64,000 nucleotides of DNA, taken from an uncultured Clostridia bacterium (GTDB lineage: Bacteria > Bacillota > Clostridia > Lachnospirales > Lachnospiraceae). The stretch covers positions 1 to 64,000 of the forward strand of contig CANRWA010000005.1 of assembly GCA_947643415.1 (NCBI GenBank), in the 5' to 3' direction. The stretch's first letter is position 1. Every line of letters starts with the position of its first letter. The notes under the pieces are model-generated. The model did no database searches. It was not told where the DNA came from and saw only the letters and a program-made list of their open reading frames with translations. Shown here piece after piece: positions 58,979 through 64,000 of the stretch. Made by a program: the position numbers and the translations under genes.

Positions 58979-59717
58979 AGTACATCATTGCGGAAACCTC
59001 CTCCCATATAAATTCCGCAAATTCCTTCTGCCCTTTCTCATTCAGATGGGTTCCGTCCTGATAAAACCAGTCTGGATGCTTCTCCGCCCGTTTCGTCCAG
59101 TCAATAACCTGCAGGTTGTCATTTTTCCTAGCCAGCTTCTGAATTGTCTTATTCACCGTATCCTGCCAGCTCACATCCTTTCCATGGGCATTGATCCAGT
59201 ATATCTTCCTGTCTTTTCCCAGATAATCTATCAGCTCCTGTCCGGTAGCCTCGGTAAAGTTTCCATTGACTCCAAGGGAAATGATCACCGTATCTCCCAG
59301 TTTCCCCTTCTTTTCCAATTTCTCTGCCACCTCCAGTGCCTGTGAGACCTGTCTCGATATCTTGGCATCGATCACCACGCCTTTCTGAAGTTTCTGAAAG
59401 GCAGGCGCTGCACCAAGAAAAACAGAGTCCCCGATGACTGTTATCTTCCGTTCCACCACCTTTTCCCTGCTTTCTTCCCCCTGTTCCCCTGATGCCACAG
59501 CACCACTGACAGCAGCCTTTGTCCCTGACTCCCTCCCTGCATCCTCTGTCTGCTGTAATGCCTGTTCATTCCTTGCCAGTTCTTCTTTTAATTTATCCTG
59601 ATCCGATTTCGGGGCCATGATAATACCTGCCCCGCCAACCAAAGTACAGATCAGCACCAGCGAAATAACCGTGATCCTCTTTACATTTCTTCCCTTATTT
59701 ACCAGATCTTCCATCAC
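58977..59717 (-). CDS. Membrane-anchored SGNH/GDSL hydrolase
   Basis: ITVIGDSVFLGAAPAFQKL...VIISLGVNGNF...DWYQDGTHLNEKGQKEFAEFI-type catalytic DxxH (WFYQDGTHLN). Confidence 0.92.
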   Translation of the reverse strand: MMEDLVNKGRNVKRITVISLVLICTLVGGAGIIMAPKSDQDKLKEELARNEQALQQTEDAGRESGTKAAVSGAVASGEQGEESREKVVERKITVIGDSVFLGAAPAFQKLQKGVVIDAKISRQVSQALEVAEKLEKKGKLGDTVIISLGVNGNFTEATGQELIDYLGKDRKIYWINAHGKDVSWQDTVNKTIQKLARKNDNLQVIDWTKRAEKHPDWFYQDGTHLNEKGQKEFAEFIWEEVSAMMY

Positions 59718-59730
59718 TATCCTCTCCCTC

Positions 59731-60708
59731 CTATCCTATTACAAAAGTCCCAGATATCAAAATAATAACCGGATAGTGCCAGAGATAGATCAGGTAGCTC
59801 TTTCTCCCGATCCATGAGATCAATGACCGTTCCAGACGATCTCCCATCACATCACCCTGGTCTTCCACCATGGCAGTTATGACAGCAAATAGTATGCTGA
59901 TCCAGAACATACCTCCCTGATATACAAAATCAGATCGTCCATCCACTGAAACAAACAAGATACAGAAAATAAATATAAATGAAGCAAAGATCAGCATGGC
60001 ACTTTCCTTTTGCCTGACAGAAAAGGACAACTGCGGAAACTGCCGCCGGAACGCACCCAGGAACATCCCGGTCAGCAGTGGAAATGCCATAGTATCTGTT
60101 CCATAATACACCCGTGACGGATCCCCTCCCGGCGTATAGAGAAAGAACATCCTAGCTGCCGAAAGCAGTGCGAGGATAAGGAAGAGAAAACTCATCTTCT
60201 TTCCACCGATCACCTCGCAGCCTTTTTTATAAAGTAGAAACAGTGCCGGCCACAGCAGATAGAACTGGATCTCGATCGCCAGGAACCATAGATGTGTAAA
60301 AGGTGAGCCTCCTGACAGTTTTGAAAAATATGAGGTATTCTGCTGGATCTTCCACCAGTTCTCGCAGCCAAGAAAAATACTGCTGACCTCTCCTCGTATC
60401 CCCGCCATCTGGTTCTGCCGAAACAATGTCATCCAGGCGCACACCGCCATCACCATTATATACAGGGAAGGAAGGATCTTTACTGCCCTCTTCCTGTAAT
60501 ATCTTCCAATATGAAATCCTCCCTCTGTCATCTCCGTCTCACTGGTGACAAACATAAAGTAACCAGATAATATGAAGAAAAGCGGAACTCCCAGGAAACC
60601 TCCCGGAAACACAGAAGGAAAAAGGTGAAAAAGAACAATCCCTGTAATGCCGATTCCCCTCAGGGCGTCCATTCCCTTTTTCCTTCTTACCCTTACTGCA
60701 GCCTGCAT
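59731..60708 (-). CDS. Acyltransferase 3 family (OafA/YrhL-like) membrane protein
   Basis: GMDALRGIGITGIVLFHLFPSVFPGGFLGVPLFFILSGYFM. Confidence 0.94.
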   Translation of the reverse strand: MQAAVRVRRKKGMDALRGIGITGIVLFHLFPSVFPGGFLGVPLFFILSGYFMFVTSETEMTEGGFHIGRYYRKRAVKILPSLYIMVMAVCAWMTLFRQNQMAGIRGEVSSIFLGCENWWKIQQNTSYFSKLSGGSPFTHLWFLAIEIQFYLLWPALFLLYKKGCEVIGGKKMSFLFLILALLSAARMFFLYTPGGDPSRVYYGTDTMAFPLLTGMFLGAFRRQFPQLSFSVRQKESAMLIFASFIFIFCILFVSVDGRSDFVYQGGMFWISILFAVITAMVEDQGDVMGDRLERSLISWIGRKSYLIYLWHYPVIILISGTFVIG

Positions 60709-60789
60709 AGCATCTCCTCCATTTCGTACGTTTATATAGCAAACATGTTTACTGTGTAAACCATATTATAGAGGATTTGTTTTAACTTG

Positions 60790-62028
60790 TCAACCTGTTT
60801 TCTTTCCATCTGCCAGATCTTGACAGGATTTCGGCAGTCTGTCTTTCGTCACGTCCTGCAGCCTCTTTGTTGCCAGATCATATACGATATAACGGGTATT
60901 TCCCCCCTCCGGATAAGAAGCCAGAACCTTCCCTTCACTGAATCCCACAAACCTGCATTTATTTACATAATACTTTTCTAAAAAATTATCATATTCTTCT
61001 TTGTATTCTGACTTCTGTTTTACATAATCCATCATTTTTTCTTCATAACTAATTTTCTTATGTTTGTCAATGGATATACTGTACAGTTCTTCTCCTTCTT
61101 TGTTGTCTTTCCGTACATGCACATAAAAATACCATCTGCCTTGATATATATATGAGGAACGTATCCATGCGAATTGCAGGCTGCCATCTGCCTGTTCCTC
61201 ACATCTTCCCTTTAGGTCCAATTGTGACAGAATACATTCTGCCTTTTCACTGATACCATCATACAGAAACAAAGCGGATTCAACCCGAAAATATAACATG
61301 TCATCAGCATAATGCCACTCTCTGTCCACTCCGCCGGAAGAGTATATGAGTTTATTCTCCTCTGTTACAGGATTCAGGTGAAAAACCTTTTTTTCACTCA
61401 TCACCACCAATCCATCTTTCAGAATCACCGGATATTGATCTTCTGTAAAATATACCCAGACATTTTCCTCTGACCCGATAAGCTCTTTGGGCATTCTCTT
61501 CTCTATATCATACTTAAACAAGGCAGATTCCCCATAGTTATCCGACACCTGCATCAAAAGCCAGGTATCCCCGGCATATACCACCACTGCACTATCCTTT
61601 GTAATGGCAGGCAGCCGCTCCTCCTTCTCTTGTTTCAGGATATCCCCTTCTGCGGATTTCTCTATCGGGATCCTGCAGAGAATCCCATCTACTCCTCTGA
61701 TATAATAAAGCCAGTGATCTGTGACCCAAGAAACCTCATCAATATCCATTATAATGGATTCCAAAACTGTTCCTTCCATGCTGCACCGTTCTAAAACGCC
61801 TCCCTCTTTCCCCACCTGGTACATATTATCTGTATTTGCATACCGGCTCTTCCTCTTCACAAGCGGTTCGCTTACTTCCTGAACGACAGCACCTTCGCTT
61901 ACTACCTCTCCTATCGCTGCACCGGTAGCTGGTTTTGGCGTACCAGCGGTTCCGTCTTCCTCACTGCATCCTGTAAATAAAATGACCGCTAAAACAATTA
62001 GAATGATCCATTCCTTTCTTTTCCTCAT
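60790..62028 (-). CDS. Putative lipoprotein with beta-propeller-like repeats (DUF5050-like)
   Basis: Lipobox VLAVILFTGCSEED; repeated WLYYIRG/MLYFRVES strands. Confidence 0.8.
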   Translation of the reverse strand: MRKRKEWIILIVLAVILFTGCSEEDGTAGTPKPATGAAIGEVVSEGAVVQEVSEPLVKRKSRYANTDNMYQVGKEGGVLERCSMEGTVLESIIMDIDEVSWVTDHWLYYIRGVDGILCRIPIEKSAEGDILKQEKEERLPAITKDSAVVVYAGDTWLLMQVSDNYGESALFKYDIEKRMPKELIGSEENVWVYFTEDQYPVILKDGLVVMSEKKVFHLNPVTEENKLIYSSGGVDREWHYADDMLYFRVESALFLYDGISEKAECILSQLDLKGRCEEQADGSLQFAWIRSSYIYQGRWYFYVHVRKDNKEGEELYSISIDKHKKISYEEKMMDYVKQKSEYKEEYDNFLEKYYVNKCRFVGFSEGKVLASYPEGGNTRYIVYDLATKRLQDVTKDRLPKSCQDLADGKKTG

Positions 62029-62088
62029 CTTTAACCCCCCACAAAAAAGCGTCGTGAAAATCCGACGGTTCCAAGAATCAGCAAAGCT

Positions 62089-62123
62089 GATTCTTGCTCC
62101 GCACAAGGCGAACTTTCCTATAA
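62089..62123 (+). repeat. Dispersed intergenic repeat A, copy 2
   Basis: gattcttgctccgcacaaggcgaactttcctataa; preceded by hairpin caagaatcagc-aaa-gctgattcttg (62072-62096). Confidence 0.75.
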
Positions 62124-62188
62124 TTTAAAAGAAAATGGATCCAGAAAACTCTCATTTTCTGGATCCATTATAAAAATTCAGGCTATAA

Positions 62189-63100
62189 TTATTTAGCGAT
62201 ACCTTTGTTCTTGTAAAGCTGTTTAACCTGTTTTGCTGTCAGGGCTTTCTTCCAGAATGTAACATCATCATAGTATGCCTTTACAAGAACATCCCATCCG
62301 TTAATTCCCAGGAAGAATTTCGTGCTGCCATTGACAGATTTCTTAGCAATAACACCATTACCATACAATTTACCATTGATGTAAGTAGCTCCATTGTAAC
62401 CCTTTACATAGCCATCCTCACCTTTTACACCATACTCTGTGAGTTTCTTCTTGCTGTGGTCTACAACAAGTGTAACATGCTGCCATTTCTTAGAATCGAA
62501 AGCAGTACCCAATGTCCACTCTGCCTCACCTTTGTCATTGACACCATTCTTGCAGTACCATGGGAACTCATCTGATTTACCTTCTACAGCATGGGACCAG
62601 ATAATTGGTGAACCACCAGTCTCCTGAATATCATCTCTCTTTGTAATGGATACCCACTTAGCACTTGCATCCTTAAGATCTGTAGCAGCGAAGAATACCG
62701 GGCTGAAGTTACCAATACCATTTGGAATCTGAATCCAGAAAGATACAGTCCAGGAACCTGTTCCTACATTAACACCTTTCAGCTGAACACCATATGTTCT
62801 GTCAAGGTACAGCGCCTTACCATTTTTACCCTTCTTGTACTGTACTTTTTTCTTCTTGTTAACAGTTGGCATTACACCGCCCTTTGCTTTTGTCTTTGCA
62901 GCTTCTGTTGGAGTAAATGTCTCAGCACTGTCACCTTTACGGGTAACTGCTACCACATTTTTGTTCGCCTTATTCATGTTAAACACCTTAGCTGGCTTTG
63001 GTACCTTTACTTTCTTTGCAGCGGATGCGTCCGATGCGGAAACAACAGAACCTACTACCAACGCTGCAGCAAGAGTGCCGCATAAAAATCTTTTCATCAT
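62189..63100 (-). CDS. Secreted LamG-like (concanavalin A-like lectin) domain protein
   Basis: Signal peptide MMKRFLCGTLAAALVVGSVVSASDASA; GSWTVSFWIQIPNG...KWQHVTLVVDHSKKKLTEY...AYYDDVTFWKKALTAKQVKQLY. Confidence 0.88.
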   Translation of the reverse strand: MMKRFLCGTLAAALVVGSVVSASDASAAKKVKVPKPAKVFNMNKANKNVVAVTRKGDSAETFTPTEAAKTKAKGGVMPTVNKKKKVQYKKGKNGKALYLDRTYGVQLKGVNVGTGSWTVSFWIQIPNGIGNFSPVFFAATDLKDASAKWVSITKRDDIQETGGSPIIWSHAVEGKSDEFPWYCKNGVNDKGEAEWTLGTAFDSKKWQHVTLVVDHSKKKLTEYGVKGEDGYVKGYNGATYINGKLYGNGVIAKKSVNGSTKFFLGINGWDVLVKAYYDDVTFWKKALTAKQVKQLYKNKGIAK

Positions 63101-63302
63101 TATTTTATTCCTCCTTTTTTGTTTTATAAAAGATTTGTGAATTCATTTTAGCATCTGATAATTATTTTGTCAATACTGTCAAATAAAATTGTGTAGGATT
63201 TGTGTTTTATTGTAAACTTTTAACATATCTTTGCCGTCTTTGTGACATATTTACGGTAAAATAGGCATTTTCCGTTCCATATTTTACCTTCCTGCCTGTC
63301 CC

Positions 63303-64000
63303 TTATTTGGTCCGTGCCTTTATTGTCTTGTATTTGCCAAAAGATTTCTTCCCATTGATCTTAACATAGCTGCGCACATGGAAATAATAAGTGGTCTTTC
63401 TCTTCAGATCCGGAACGGTACATTTTGCTGATTTCACAGTTGTATAATAACCGCGCTTTGATTTTTTCTTTCCAAATGCCACTTCATAGCCGACGGCACC
63501 TTTCACCTTTTTCCATGTCAGGCGGATGCTCTTTTTATTCCTTTTGGCCGCCTTGAGTTTCGTCACTTTGCCAGCCTTCTTTATGATCACCACAGGAACC
63601 GTTGTTGTCCGTGAGATCCCTCCCTCTTTGTATGTGATCTTCAATGTTTTGGTGCCTGTCTTTTTGGTATTGATCTTAGATGCATTGCTCGTGTACTTTG
63701 TTACTTTCTTTGTTACCCCATTGGCATAGAAAGCCCTGACTGTCGCATTCTTCGCTGACACTTTGCTCCCTAAGAAAAATTCGTTCTTACTCATAGTCAC
63801 ACCGATGGAACGGAGGGATTTATCGGAAGAATCCAATGTCGTGTAAAAAGTGGCAGCAACTTTATCACTTCCCTTTGTTACTGTCAGTGCGCCATTCACC
63901 ATTGTCAGGTAATATCCCGGATTGGACACACTCTCAAACGTAACGCCCTTGCTGTCCGAAAGCCCTTCCAAGGTGCGGAAAGTCTGTTTCTTCGCTGTCG
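63303..64000 (-). CDS. 3' part of a secreted protein with AbfB-like, Ig-like and Fn3 domains (truncated by window edge)
   Basis: Frame continues past the TTG at 63971 to the window end (KKQTFRTLEGLSDSKGVTFESVSNPGYYLTM, AbfB-like); C-terminal RNKKSIRLTWKKVKGAVGYEVAFGKKKSKRGYYTTV...TTYYFHVRSYVKINGKKSFGKYKTIKARTK. Confidence 0.82.
   Translation of the reverse strand, partial: TAKKQTFRTLEGLSDSKGVTFESVSNPGYYLTMVNGALTVTKGSDKVAATFYTTLDSSDKSLRSIGVTMSKNEFFLGSKVSAKNATVRAFYANGVTKKVTKYTSNASKINTKKTGTKTLKITYKEGGISRTTTVPVVIIKKAGKVTKLKAAKRNKKSIRLTWKKVKGAVGYEVAFGKKKSKRGYYTTVKSAKCTVPDLKRKTTYYFHVRSYVKINGKKSFGKYKTIKARTK

Overview
This 64 kb window looks like chromosomal DNA from a low/mid-GC Firmicute, probably Lachnospiraceae-like judging by gene content and protein style. 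It is mostly housekeeping sequence, with most genes on the minus strand. In coordinate order it holds: (i) the rpmG-secE-nusG-rplK-rplA-rplJ-rplL-rpoB-rpoC cluster; (ii) a small degenerate mobile island (11.7-14.4 kb) with a tyrosine recombinase broken by one in-frame TGA, a YefM-YoeB toxin-antitoxin pair and an internally deleted ISAs1-like element with perfect 18-bp ends; (iii) glgP and a T-box-controlled ileS; (iv) a GntR/ABC module; (v) rdgB, an RNA methyltransferase, a tiny N/S/K-repeat protein, fba and a five-tRNA cluster (Pro-Gly-Arg-His-Gln); (vi) a two-component/ABC module coupled to hisC and an S8 (Csp-like) protease; (vii) a sugar-alcohol PTS operon carrying its own HPr and Enzyme I; (viii) a four-subunit 2-oxoacid:ferredoxin oxidoreductase; (ix) HD-GYP, cyclophilin, ThrH-like phosphatase, a FeoA-FeoB fusion, a GH120-like beta-helix protein, SGNH/acyltransferase genes and secreted LamG and AbfB/Ig/Fn3 proteins. 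I see no CRISPR array and no intact phage. The least explained signals are small: a Lachnospiraceae-style N-x-S tetrapeptide-repeat protein, a 36-nt-arm palindrome inside the tRNA cluster, a terminator hairpin that swallows the RBS of the S8 protease, and several families of short dispersed intergenic repeats. All family assignments come from reading the sequence; no database search was run.
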